Shown piece by piece: positions 12,791 to 23,500 of a DNA stretch of 64,000 bases (within the stretch, counting starts at the first letter, position 1; every line of letters starts with the position of its first letter). The notes below the pieces were generated by a model. The model ran no database searches, was not told where the DNA came from, and saw nothing but the letters and a program-made list of their open reading frames with translations. Origin of the DNA: Eudromia elegans (lineage: Eukaryota > Chordata > Aves > Tinamiformes > Tinamidae); contig PTEX01000020.1 of the NCBI GenBank assembly GCA_003342815.1, positions 4,883,711 to 4,947,710 of the forward strand. Reading direction: 5' to 3'. A program made the position numbers and the translations under genes.

Positions 12791-14335
12791 CTCGAAGCGG
12801 CTCTTGGACCACTCCATGGGCACAACTGTGGGGCTCCTTTCCAAGCACCACCACTGTGACAGGGACACTCTCCCCAAGGACAGGCTCTCTTCAGGAAGAG
12901 ACGGCAGCTGCTTCAGCAACTCCCTTCCTCAGGCTCTCCCACCCACCCAGGAAGGCCCGGCCTCCATCTCCAGCCGTTCCTCAGGCAGCCACAGGGATGA
13001 GGAGCTCAAGGCCACAATCCCTCACTTGCCACCTCCTCCTGCTCAGGCCAAGAGAAACAATCCCCAGCACAACCCAGGACCTGACGGGCCTCTCCCACAC
13101 GCCCCTCCTGTCACCCTGCCACAACAGCCCCAAGGAAGACAGGTCTTTTGCCCGCCTCTGCGCACAGCAGCAGTAGGGACACAGGGCGTTGCAGGGCACA
13201 AGGGAAAGGCTCGTATGAGACCATGAGCTCAGCAGTTTTTATTGATGGTCACAGCACTGTGCACTGCTGGGCTGGGCTAGTGTGTCGTTTGCCCCCTTCC
13301 TCACCCACTCATGGCCACGAGATGGCCCCAGGGGAAACACTTGTGGGCCCAGGGACCCTGACAGGGGGCCTCGAGAGGCCCTGGCCCTCCAGGGAGGATG
13401 GCGACGCTCCGCTGTCCCGGCTGGTCCTTGCAGGAACTTACTGAGTTGCGGCCACTTCCCTGGTGGGGGAGCCATGGGCTCTGGCCCAGCCTCTTGTGGA
13501 GGAGGGTCCATCCCCATGGGCTCCACCACAGCCTCTGGTGGAGGAGGTTGCACCTCTGTGGGCTGCGGCCCAGCCTCTGGTGGAGGAGGGAGCAGGGTCG
13601 ACCTCCATGGGCTCCTCCATGGGCTCCTCGCACAGCCGCTGGCAGACTCTCCCGCAGGCCTCCATGTGTGCCCAGCAGTGTCCTGCTCGGGGCTCTCCCA
13701 CCACCCGGGCGCACCGGGCTGGCCGTCCTGCACAGCAGCCTTCTCCAAAGCGCCTCCTGAGGAGGTGCCATAGCCCTCGGCCTCCTCGTACCCCACTGAC
13801 TCCAAGTCTCCTTGGTGCCACGGGAGCTGGAAGCTCCGTGAGCCGGGCCCCGCTCCCGGGTGCCCTCTTTGGTGCTGCCAGCCCCGCAGGCAGCGAGGTC
13901 ACTGGTGACAGCAGCGGCCAGAGGGATGGCGGGCCCAAGCACTGGGCAAAGGGGCTCCCAGTAGCGTGGCGGGGGGAGGGAGGTCATTTGGATGGATAGT
14001 GGGGAGACAGACCATATGGCCTGAAGGATGCCCCCTTGCCAAGAACCGGGGGCTTCCCAAGGCAGGGGCAGCCTCCAGCCACCTCCACACGCTCTTGCCT
14101 CTCCTCCTGTGGTGCCGCCGCCACTGCCCCACAGGCCCTTTGCTGCAGGGCTGCTCCTCAGCCTGCCCGGCCCCAGGCTGCCCATGCTGGTGCACAGCAG
14201 GCATCACAACCCGTGTGTCCTCCCCCTTCACTCCATCTCCTTTCTGCCAGCACCTCCCCAGCCTGCGGATGCCCTCCCTTCCAGGACATCAGCCAAGGGT
14301 CTTCCCACTTTGGGGTCTTCATCTCCGTGGCTTCC
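12790..14335 (-). other. GC-rich non-CR1 block with proline-rich ORFs, copy 1
   Basis: About 1.5 kb of strongly GC-rich sequence sits between two CR1 pieces and is not CR1. On the minus strand it has open frames of 294 residues (14185-13301), 188 residues (13805-13239) and 166 residues (13938-13438). The 188-residue frame contains PPPPEAGPQPTEVQPPPPEA and then VVEPMGMDPPPQEAGPEPMA. A minus-strand AATAAA lies at 13243-13238, just past the last stop codons. Homology with copy 2 continues roughly 380 bp beyond that signal with no A-tail, so this is not a simple processed retrocopy. I do not recognise the protein. It could be the 3' end of a captured host gene or an undescribed repeat. A 42-bp minisatellite lies inside. 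Confidence 0.6.
13477..13609 (-). repeat. 42-bp coding-type minisatellite, copy 1
   Basis: Units at 13477-13518 and 13519-13560 are 42 bp, and one at 13561-13609 is 49 bp (an extra 7 bp moves the reading frame). Each carries the core AGCCTCTGGTGGAGGAGG or a close variant. On the minus strand a unit encodes 14 residues of the pattern EPMxxDPPPxEA. Confidence 0.85.
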
Positions 14336-14940
14336 CACAATTGGGCCTTGTTCTCCCTGGCCCCATGCCTGCATACTTGGATGATGTCCCTGTATTCCTC
14401 CCAGGTAATCTGTCCCTGCTTCCACCTTCTGTGCACGTCCTCCTACTTTTTAAGTTTTGCCAGGGGCTCCTTGTTCCTCCACACAGGTCTCCTGCCCCCT
14501 TTACTCAACTTCCTGTTCATTGGGATGCACCACTCTGGAGCTCGGAAGAAGAAACCCTTGAATATTAATCAGGTCTCCGAGATTCCCCTTTCTTCTAGGC
14601 CCCTACCCCAGGGGATTCTTTCTGAAAGGTCCCTGGCTGAAGAGGTCAAAGTTTGCTCTCCTCAAGTCCACTGTTGGGATCACACTTTTTGCCCTGCTTC
14701 CTCCTCACAGGATCCTGATCTCCATCATCTCATGGTCACTGCAGTCAAAGCTACTGCCAACCTTCACATCTCAACCAGTTCTTCCTTTGTTAGTTTGTTA
14801 GTACAAGGTCCAGTAGTGTACCTCTCCTTATTGGTTGTTCCATCACCTGTGTCAGCAGGGTATCATGGATGCTCTCCAGGAAGCTCCTGAATTGCTTGTG
14901 CATTGCTGTTTTTTTCCTTCAGCAGATATCAGGGTGGTCG
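14335..14940 (-). mobile_element. CR1 LINE ORF2 segment (unit 1)
   Basis: The minus strand is the CR1 region between endonuclease and reverse transcriptase, visible in translation as ITWEEYRDIIQVCRHGAREN. Further 5' in the element, the plus strand shows the CR1-typical TCATTGGGATGCACCACTCT and GATCCTGATCTCCATCATCT. It is nearly identical by eye to 17,490-18,045. The piece overlaps the 12,440-12,790 CR1 piece by about 90 bp of consensus. Confidence 0.85.
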
Positions 14941-15036
14941 AAACACCATACTGTGCATGGTAATTATGTTTGAGTTACAGCAATGTCTCTCTAGAGTTTG
15001 TATTCACCAAATACAGTCAGGTAGAAATAACAGGAT
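14941..15036. repeat. Left flank repeat, copy B; tandem-duplication junction
   Basis: CR1 sequence running to about 14,940 (CAGCAGATATCAGGGTGGTC) stops abruptly and is followed by a second copy of the flank seen at 12,346. In the other unit CR1 continues past the equivalent point to about 18,118. This is the expected head-to-tail junction of a tandem duplication. Confidence 0.7.
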
Positions 15037-16405
15037 CACAGAATGGTTGAGGTTGAAGGGACGTCTGGAAATCATCTAGTCCAATACTCCTGCTCAAGCA
15101 GGGTCACCAGGAGCTCATTTGCAAGAATTTTGCCCAGATGGCTTTTGAATACCTCCAAGGAAGGACACTATACAACTTCTTTGGGCAACCATTTCCTGTG
15201 CTCTGTCACCTTCACAATAAAGAAGTTTTTCTCTGACGGGCAGAACGAACTTCTTGCATTCCACTTTGTGCCTGTTGCCTCTTGTCCTGTCACTCGACAT
15301 CACTGAAAGCAGTCTGATTTAATCCTCTCTATGCTTTCCCTTCAGTTACTTACATGCATCGATAATATCTCTGTGCATTGATAAGATGCCTCTTGTCTTC
15401 AGCGTGAACAGGCCCAGCAATCACAACCTTTCCTCATAGGAGAGATGCTCCAGTCTTCTAATCAGCTTTGTAGCCCTTTGCTGGGCTCTCTATAGTAGTT
15501 CCATGTCCCTCTTGTATTGGTGAGCCCAGAACTGGACACAGCACTCCAGATGTGCTCTCAAGGAGTCTGGAGGCTCTCACCTCCCTTGACCTGCCACTAT
15601 GTTCTGCCTAATGCACCCCAGGATACCATTGACCTTCTTGATCACAAGAGCGTATTGTGGGCTAATGATTAGTCTAGAGTCTACCAGGACTCCCAGGTCC
15701 TTTGCAGAACTGTTTTCCAACAGGTCACCCCTCAGTCCTGTTGAGTGGGGTTATTCCTTCCTAGGGGCAGGACCCTGCATTTGCCTTTGTTGAGCTTCAT
15801 GAGGTTCCTCTCCACCCAGCCTACCAGCCTATTCAGGTCTCTCTGAATGGCAACACAGCCCTCTAGGGTGCTGGCCCTCTGCCTAGCTTTGTATCATCTG
15901 CAGACTTGTTCAGGGAGCTCTCTAACCCATCATGCAAGTCATTGATGAGCAAGCTGAACAGCACTGAGGCCAGTACTGACCCCTGTGGGACACCACTGGC
16001 CACAGGCCTCCAACTAGACTCAGCCTTGTTAATCACAATCCTCTGGCCATCCAGACAGTTCTCAACCTACCTCACCCTCCACTCATCTAACCCACTCTTT
16101 CAGGCGGGAGGGATGTTATAGGACATGATGTCAAAAGCCTTGCTGAAGTCAAGGTAGACCACATCCACGATTCTCCCCTCATCCATCCAGCCAGTTATCT
16201 CATTGTAAAAGGCAATCAGGTTGTTTAAACACAAGTACTCCTTGGTGAATCCTTGCTGACTGCTCCTGATCACCTTTCTTAACTTGACATGCCTAGAGAT
16301 GGCCTCCAGGATGAGCTTCTATGTCATCTTTCTGGGGGTGGCGGTAAGGTTGACTGGCTTGTAGTTTTCTGGGTCCTTCTGGGTCCTCCTGGGTCGCAAG
16401 TGCAC
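15036..16405 (-). mobile_element. CR1 LINE, 3' end through reverse transcriptase (unit 2)
   Basis: This is the best preserved CR1 in the window, in antisense. The plus strand begins with the CR1 3' terminus (AGAATGGTTGAGGTTGAAGG) and runs through many CR1 landmarks, such as GAACTGGACACAGCACTCCA, CTGACCCCTGTGGGACACCA and AGCCTTGCTGAAGTCAAGGT. It reaches the reverse transcriptase start, where the minus strand reads DPENYKPVNLTATPRKMT. Stops are scattered throughout, so it is dead. Confidence 0.9.
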
Positions 16406-16600
16406 ATACCCAAGATGCTTGCACACATCATCCATGGGGCCTTGAGCACGCTGGTGTACGGATGAACACAACCTTACACGTAACCCAGCCAGTACCTCAT
16501 CCACAGCCACCTGGGCTATGCACACCTGAAAGTCTGGCCAGCTGCCCCAATAAGCCCTTCTGCAAGGCCACCCTCCCCTCAAGAAGCTCTCAAGGCAGCT
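16405..16600. other. Unassigned spacer between CR1 and GC-rich block, copy 2
   Basis: About 195 bp with no recognised similarity separates the CR1 reverse-transcriptase end from the start of homology with copy 1 (CAGCTCTTGGACCACTCCAT). The equivalent place in unit 1 is CR1. The stretch may be badly decayed CR1 or inserted sequence. Confidence 0.4.
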
Positions 16601-17480
16601 CTTGGACCACTCCATGGACACCATTTTAGGGCTCGTTTCCCCCTCCCGCACTGTGACAGGGACACTCTCCCCAAGGACAGGCTCTCTTCAGGAAGAGACG
16701 GCAGCTGCTTCAGCAACTCCCTTCCTCAGGCTCTCCCACCCACCCAGGAAGGCCCGGCCTCCATCTCCAGCCATTCCTCAGGCAGCCACAGGGATGAGGA
16801 GCTCAAGGCCACAAGCCCTCACTTGCCACCTCCCCCAGCACAACCCAGGACCTGACGGGCCTCTCCCACACGCCCCTCCTGTCACCCTGCCACAACAGCC
16901 CCAAGGAAGACAGGTCTTTTGCCCGCCTCTGCGCACAGCAGCAGTAGGGACACAGGGCGCTGCAGAGCACAAGGGAAAGGCTCGTATGAGACCATGAGCT
17001 CAGCAGTTTTTATTGATGGTCACAGCACTGTGCACTGCTGGGCTGGGTTAGTGTGTCGTTTGCCACCTGGGCACGGCCCCCTTCCTCACCCACTCATGGC
17101 CATGAGATGGCCCCAGGGGAAACACTTGTGGGCCCAGGGACCCTGACAGGGGGCCTTGAGAGGCTCCGGCCCTCCAGAGAGGATGGCGACGCTCTGCTCT
17201 TCCTGCTGGTCCTCATCAGAACTTGCTGAGTTGCAGCCACTTCCCTGGTGGGGGAGCCATGGGCCCTGGCCCAGCCTCTTGTGGAGGAGGGTCCATCCCC
17301 ATGGGCTCCACCACAGCCTCTGGTGGAGGAGGTTGCACCTCTGTGGGCTGCGGCCCAGCCTCTGGTGGAGGAGGGTCCACCTCCATGGGCTCCACTATTG
17401 CCTCTTGTGGAGGACAGCCCACCTCCATGGCCTCCTCTATGCCCATCCCTTGCACAGTTGCTGGCCGGCTCTCTGGCCTC
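16600..17480 (-). other. GC-rich non-CR1 block with proline-rich ORFs, copy 2
   Basis: This second copy is nearly identical to 12,815-13,640 by eye but lacks the part matching about 13,640-14,330. The minus strand reads EEAMEVGCPPQEAIVEPMEV followed by DPPPPEAGPQPTEVQPPPPE. A minus-strand AATAAA sits at 17014-17009, matching copy 1. One minus-strand frame of 162 residues (17582-17094) runs from CR1 ORF2 straight into the block, an accidental fusion. Function unknown. Confidence 0.6.
17262..17429 (-). repeat. 42-bp coding-type minisatellite, copy 2 (four units)
   Basis: There are four head-to-tail units of exactly 42 bp (17262, 17304, 17346, 17388), each ending CCATG or TGTG on the plus strand. 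Copy 1 has three units, so the array has changed length between the copies. The period is a multiple of three and all four units stay open in one frame. Confidence 0.9.
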
Positions 17481-18118
17481 CCACAATTGGGCCTTGTTCT
17501 CCCTGGCCCCATGCCTGCATACTTGGATGATGTCCCTGTATTCCTCCCAGGTAATCTGTCCCTGCCTCCACCTTCTGTGCATGTCCTCCTACTTTTTAAG
17601 TTTTGCCAGGGGCTCCTTGTTCCTCCACACAGGTCTCCTGCCCCCTTTACTCAACTTCCTGTTCATTGGGATGCACCACTCTGGAGCTCGGAAGAAGAAA
17701 ACCTTGAATATTAATCAGGTCTCCGAGATTCCCCTTTCTTCTAGGCCCCTACCCCAGGGGATTCTTTCTGAAAGGTCCCTGGCTGAAGAGGTTAAAGTTT
17801 GCTCTCCTCAAGTCCACTGTTGGGATCACACTTTTTGCCCTGCTTCCTCCTCACAGGATCCTGATCTCCATCATCTCATGGTCACTGCAGTCAAAGCTAC
17901 TGCCAACCTTCACATCTCAACCAGTCCTTCCTTGTTTGTTAGTACAAGATCCAGCAGTACACCTCTCCTTACCACTTGTGTCAACCTCCTGTAACATTCT
18001 GGATTGCTTGTGCCTTGCTATATTTTTCCTCCAGCAGATGTCAGGGTGGGTGAAGTTCCCCATTAGAACCAGATTGAAGTTCCCCATGAAAACCAGTTCC
18101 AAAGCCATGCACACTCTG
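17480..18118 (-). mobile_element. CR1 LINE ORF2 segment (unit 2)
   Basis: This is the same CR1 section as 14,335-14,940, continuing further toward the CR1 5' side (TGAAGTTCCCCATGAAAACC on plus) to about 18,118, where unique sequence begins. It probably represents the original right edge of the insertion before tandem duplication. Confidence 0.85.
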
Positions 18119-19984
18119 AGTTCTACTAACCCTTCAATCCATATTTTTGAATTGCTTCATTGTCATAAGTATTTATTTATGATGACTGCATTGCAGAGAG
18201 ATCATGTATATGCCAATGGAGAAGAGAGAGATTGACTGTTCTGATTCACTAGCTGCCATAACAGGGGATAAAGCTTTGCATTATTCTGCTGTGCTACGGA
18301 GAGTAGCATGTATAGGAAATTATTCTGTAATTAAGTCAGGCTTATCTCCCTGAACACTGTACTCAAAGGGTGTTCCTATAAAAAGAAATAACGTCCTTAC
18401 TACATTCATTCAGCAACAGCTCATTAAGTATCAGTAATTCTGTTCTTTCCTGATATATGTGTAACTCCTTCCAAGACAGGAGGATTCACTATACATGTTG
18501 TAATACGTGCATACATGCCGTCTCCCATAGACCTGCAGAAGGCTGTCAGTAGTGGTACTGACAACTATCGCACGTTTTCAACTGAACACAGACTCAGTTT
18601 TGCTTTGAGGAGAATCAATTTTGAATCTAGAGATCTACATTTGCCTAATACAGAATATTCTGTAGACCTGTCATGTGCGATGTCATGTGTGGATAGAATT
18701 ATACTCACAGTAATTGCAAATGTGAAGTTCCAGTAGGGACTACACACCAAATTCTGTATGGTTTAAATAAATCTATCTATGCAAAGCTGTAGAAGGTCAA
18801 AGCAAAAGCCATTTTTCCCCATCTCTTCTGCCAACGCCTTTTAAAACCAACTAAGATATTCCCCTTTTTGATACTAGTGCTATTGATTTTTAGCTGAGTC
18901 AATCCTCACTAAAATTTTAAAATTATTATTTATCTAATCACTTTTGCTAAATATTCTATTCTTACTAAATCTAAGACAATGGAATTTTACATCAAGACAA
19001 AAAATTATTTGTAGAACATAAGTACTTTCAGTGACCGATGTTGACTTTCGTTATTGTTTATTTATTTATTTTTCCGTCTTACAGTGTGATTTTCTAACAG
19101 AAAATATCCAGAAATGTTGAGGAGATTCATTCACAAATGTGTCGTTCATTAACATAAAGTTAAGGATTCTTCCTCTGATGGCAGTTTGAAGATTCTTTTG
19201 CTTGCCATCTGTATTTGTTTTTGTGTGTTGGCTACTGCGCCTGGACTTTATCTTGCTTCACAGTTAAAGTGAAGGAGATATGCAATAAGGGCCTATTTCA
19301 ATGATAATAAAAATAGCATCTAATATGGAGCAACATATTAAAAATCAAGACATCTGTTCATGTTATTAAATGAATCTTGGTCCAATTACATTCATTATAA
19401 ATTAGGGAAGAACAGTCACAATCAAAATTGTTGCATCTCATTGTTGCTGAGCTTGGAACTAAACTAGACCTAAATCTTTTTGTGCATTATTAAATCTGAT
19501 TTTTTTTCCCCTGGAGATGTTAAAATCCAGACTTAGTGCAGTAGCTTATCTGTAGAAATAATCTTCAAAAGTAGCTTAAACACAACTTTATAAAAAAATT
19601 TAAATCTCATCTGTCAAAAAAATAAAAATAAAAACAAAACCAAATACATCTAGAATCTTTAAGCATAGAAGTATGCCTTTTCACACACCCTCATAGGGAA
19701 AGTTTTTTCCAGAATAATGTATACCTGCTTACTGTATTTGTAAATTACTTGCGTACATTTGAGCACTTTCAGTGTACTATTTCATTCCCCTTAGTACCGC
19801 TATATCACTGAGAAAATACTGCTTTAAGAAATGGTCTCCAAATAGAATGTCCTCATACGAAGTGATGCCTTTTCTGCAGGCATCAGGTATCAGAATTAAA
19901 GAAATTGATAGGTTTTGGGGGATCTATGCAGATCACCTGGGCCAGATTCCCCCCTCAAAGCAAGCCAGCTTAGGTGATGTTGTT
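18119..19984. other. AT-rich intergenic sequence
   Basis: No gene or recognisable repeat is visible beyond short A/T tracts. It is unique-looking DNA following the right edge of the CR1 duplication. Confidence 0.5.
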
Positions 19985-20580
19985 CAGAGTGTTGCACAGC
20001 TGAGTTTTAAATGTTTCTGAGGACTGAAATTCAGTGAAGTCTCTTATCAGTCTCATAACCTTCATTGCAAAAGAGTTTTTTTTCCTAACAACTATTAGAA
20101 TTTCATCTATTGCAACTTGCTACCTTTTCTGCTATTATTTTGTTTTGAGAAGCTCCATAATTTCTTTACCTTCCTATTAAGTAGTTGACAAAAGGAACAA
20201 GATCCTTCCTTGTCATCTAAAGGCTGAACAAACAATTTTACTCAGCTGCTTCTTGCATGCCATGTGTTTCAGCCCCCTAACCATCTTGGTAATCCTCTTC
20301 CGGTCTTGCCCAAGTATTGCAATGTCTTTCTCATAATGGAATAACAAAACTGGACCCAGTCCTCAGTGTTGAAAAGAGGGGGAAAAGACTTCTGTTTCCT
20401 TGCTGGCTACATTCTTGTGTATGCAGCTTGAGTATGCATTGGCCTTCCTCACCGCAGGTGTGCACGTGTCATTCATACTCTTCTTGTTGTCCGTGAGGAT
20501 TCCAACATCCTTTCCTACAGCAAGTGATATCAACAAATGGAGGTTATTCCAAAGGCAAGATTTAATAAACATGAGAGGGA
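19985..20580 (-). mobile_element. Old CR1-family LINE fragment
   Basis: Antisense, diverged CR1-type text on the plus strand includes AACAAAACTGGACCCAGTCC, CATTGGCCTTCCTCACCGCA and CCGTGAGGATTCCAACATCC. These are the standard order of 3'-half CR1 landmarks. It is more diverged than the 15,036 copy, suggesting an older subfamily. Confidence 0.6.
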
Positions 20581-23500
20581 TGAAATGGGGCCCCTGTTAA
20601 TCAGATTCAGGAGAATTCAATTTGTACTTATCAAAACAGAGGTCTATCAATTTATTGTATCTTATCAATGCAATAAGCAGAATGTGTCACAAAGTATTAA
20701 TCCTTGGAGCTTCATTTTGCTTCCATGATCTTTTATATAAATTATCCATTACTTTGTTCTCCCTTCTGACACTGATAAATGTTGACAGTGCAAATGCTAG
20801 AACCTGAAATTTAGGCTATTTGTAAACTGCAAATCAAATCTAAATTTGTTGACTACTTTCACTGTATACTCTTCACCTGACTTCTGGAAGTCATTCAGTG
20901 TATGAGCAGCCTTCAGCTTCTCTGGAATATGTTTATAGATTTCTTGCCAGTGTGCTGCAGTGAAGTATGGCACATCTATGGATAGAAGGCCCACACATTT
21001 GCTTTCCTGACAACTAGTAGGATTCCATATTCCGCGTGCTCCTTTTTGAGTGCTCACAGGAAGCCACAAGCTGGAAAGGAAAGGGGAGCACTTTGCATCC
21101 TACTTTATGGGTTGGGTGAAATGACTGAAGTGTAGCCAGAGCACACCCATATTCTCTAAGAAAGATGCAAGGAAATGGGAGCAGCAGTGGGTAGATGACA
21201 AGGCAGGGCCATCTCCCGTTCATGCTTTGGTCAACCCTGTGCCTCAATATGGACGTTTCATACCTGGGCACGGAGCAGAATAAGAAGCTAGGACCAGTTT
21301 CCTGAAAGATATTACCAAGTATTAATGAAATACAGTTATCTGCTATAATGGTTACCTTCATCTGCAATGTCTACTGGATTTTTTTCTTATGCCTTTATCT
21401 TGCTATTTTTTCTGCTTCTTCCTTTAATTTTTTTTCACTTCAGCTTTCAATTTATTACACCTATAGCTATAGGTGTAATATTTGCTTTTCTTTCACAGTG
21501 ACTTACTATAATTCTCTCTTCTTGAACTTTTTTGTTTTGATTACCCCTCTCCATTTTCTATTTTCTCCAAAAAGCAGATATACTGATTTTCAGAGCATAT
21601 TAGCCCTCTTAGTAGATGCAGATCTGGTATCATTTTATTTATATATCCTGGTATCTAAGCTGCTGTGGGTGAGATGATAAGGAATAACTCTAAAGACCTT
21701 TTGTAAACAACTTTCCTCTGCTGACTGTCCTTATAAAGCTGTGCTGGAAACTTTAGCTATAGCAAAAATCACGCTGTGTTTCTGAGTCCTGAAGAAAAGC
21801 CAAACTACCCGACTGCTTCTGTGAACCTCTGGCTCTGCCCATGCAGAACTGTGCTCCTCAAAAAATAGAAGTGATTTTACTCACAGTCATGGTCTACTTT
21901 CCCTAACATAAATAAGTCTTGTGGGCAAAGCAAGGATTATATTTTTCAAAGTCCTGAACACTGGCGTCCAGGCACTCATGCTCTTAAGCTGCAAGCACTT
22001 TTTAGCAATTTTTTTAGCATTTTTTAGCATTTTTTTAGCATTTTCCCAAAGTGTGCTGGGGCGTAGCTGGGGATGCCCAGGCTCCTTGACCAATTAGATA
22101 TGGCCACTCTGTTCTGTAGTCAAGAAGCTTTCACTGCGTGGATGAGAACCACCGTATAGCACGTGGTCTCCAGGCCACAGAACTGTTCCTGGTCCAGTCT
22201 ATTGCTTGAGGATCAGGACAAACTTGTTAAACCAGGAAGGTGTTATAAGCAGCCTTCTCCAGATGTTTTCTCAGAATAACATGAGCATTCTTGGGGGATG
22301 TCTGGGGAAGCATCTTTGGTTCCCCTAGTAACATCAAGAAATGATGAAAACATTTTTGGGTGGGGCTTGGGCATCTTACGGCAGGAAGTATTTTAAAATG
22401 GTTGGTATTATTGCTAATCACTGACATCATGCACACATCTCCTTTAGATCTCCATTCACCCAAGGAAGCTGAGATTTTATTTTTCACACATGGCCCTGGA
22501 ACATTATAGAATTGCCTGCCATTTACTGAGTCACTGATTAAAATGGACTTAATGTTCCTGGGGTCTGCACATTTCAAGCATATTAAGAAATTTGCTAAAC
22601 AACATGACAGGGATCAAGGAGAGGAAGGACAAAAAAGGCCAACATCCAGTTTTACTCCTCTTTTTTTTTTCTCCTATCCAAAAGTGACTCTTAACAGCAG
22701 CTTTTTGTTGCTGTTGACAAACTCTTTTTTGTCTAACCAAATAGCACTGTCTTTAACAGTCTCATTGATTTCCAGAGTTTGTTATGCCATTTTTGAGATC
22801 TTCATATCCTCAGTAGAAAATATAAATCTTGCACTTTAAAACTGCAGTAAACCATTTCGCCTCTTTTAAGCAACAAATAGTTGCCTGTTACTGAACATGT
22901 GTAGTGTAGAAAAAAAAACCCCAAAATAGCTTTGAAGGGTCAAGTGGGTAGAATGAACTCTGCAAAATAAAGAATGAACATGCTTGAGCAGGTCAATCGT
23001 TGCCCTATGTCCAAGCAGCAACAGAAGTCCATACCATGGGACTCAGACAAAAACAAACCTCTCCTTACAAAATGAAAACAGCTGCAGTCTGAAATCGGGA
23101 GCAATTTTTGCTGATGCCCTGCTGATCTTCCCCGTAGTGTGTTCCCATGTCCCATAACATGGTGGGGATCACACACTTGCCTACTTTTGAAGCTTCCTGC
23201 CATGGTGCACACTACAGACCCTTACACTACCCAGCGCCCCTGTTCCAGTTTTCTCCTGTGACAGAACTGCTGTTTGCAGACCCCCCTTTTCTGTTCTCCT
23301 CTACCAAGATCCATCTTGTTCACTCTGTACTGGGAAATGTTGATATGTGCCTGCAACTGGCTCTTGAAAGACTAAAAGGGGCAAGACTTCCAGAGCTGAA
23401 GTAAGAAGCTCTGCTATCTCATGTGATTATTTGAACCAGCATAACTTCAGAAGTTATTATTATTTGCATAACGCAAATATGAAATACCTTTTATAATGCT

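Noticed and set aside
12444-13226. 260-residue plus-strand ORF
   Set aside because: It is antisense to CR1 and to the GC-rich block. GC-rich composition keeps frames open by chance and there is no domain.
12790-13245. Processed pseudogene explanation for the GC-rich block
   Set aside because: There is an AATAAA but no A-tail after it, and homology between copies continues about 380 bp past the signal, so simple retroposition of an mRNA does not fit.
14036-14890. 284-residue plus-strand ORF
   Set aside because: It runs antisense through the GC-rich block into antisense CR1. It shares only repeat-derived sequence with the 248-residue ORF at 17,248-17,994.
22227-22577. 116-residue minus-strand ORF
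   Set aside because: No domain, signal sequence or codon pattern suggests a gene.
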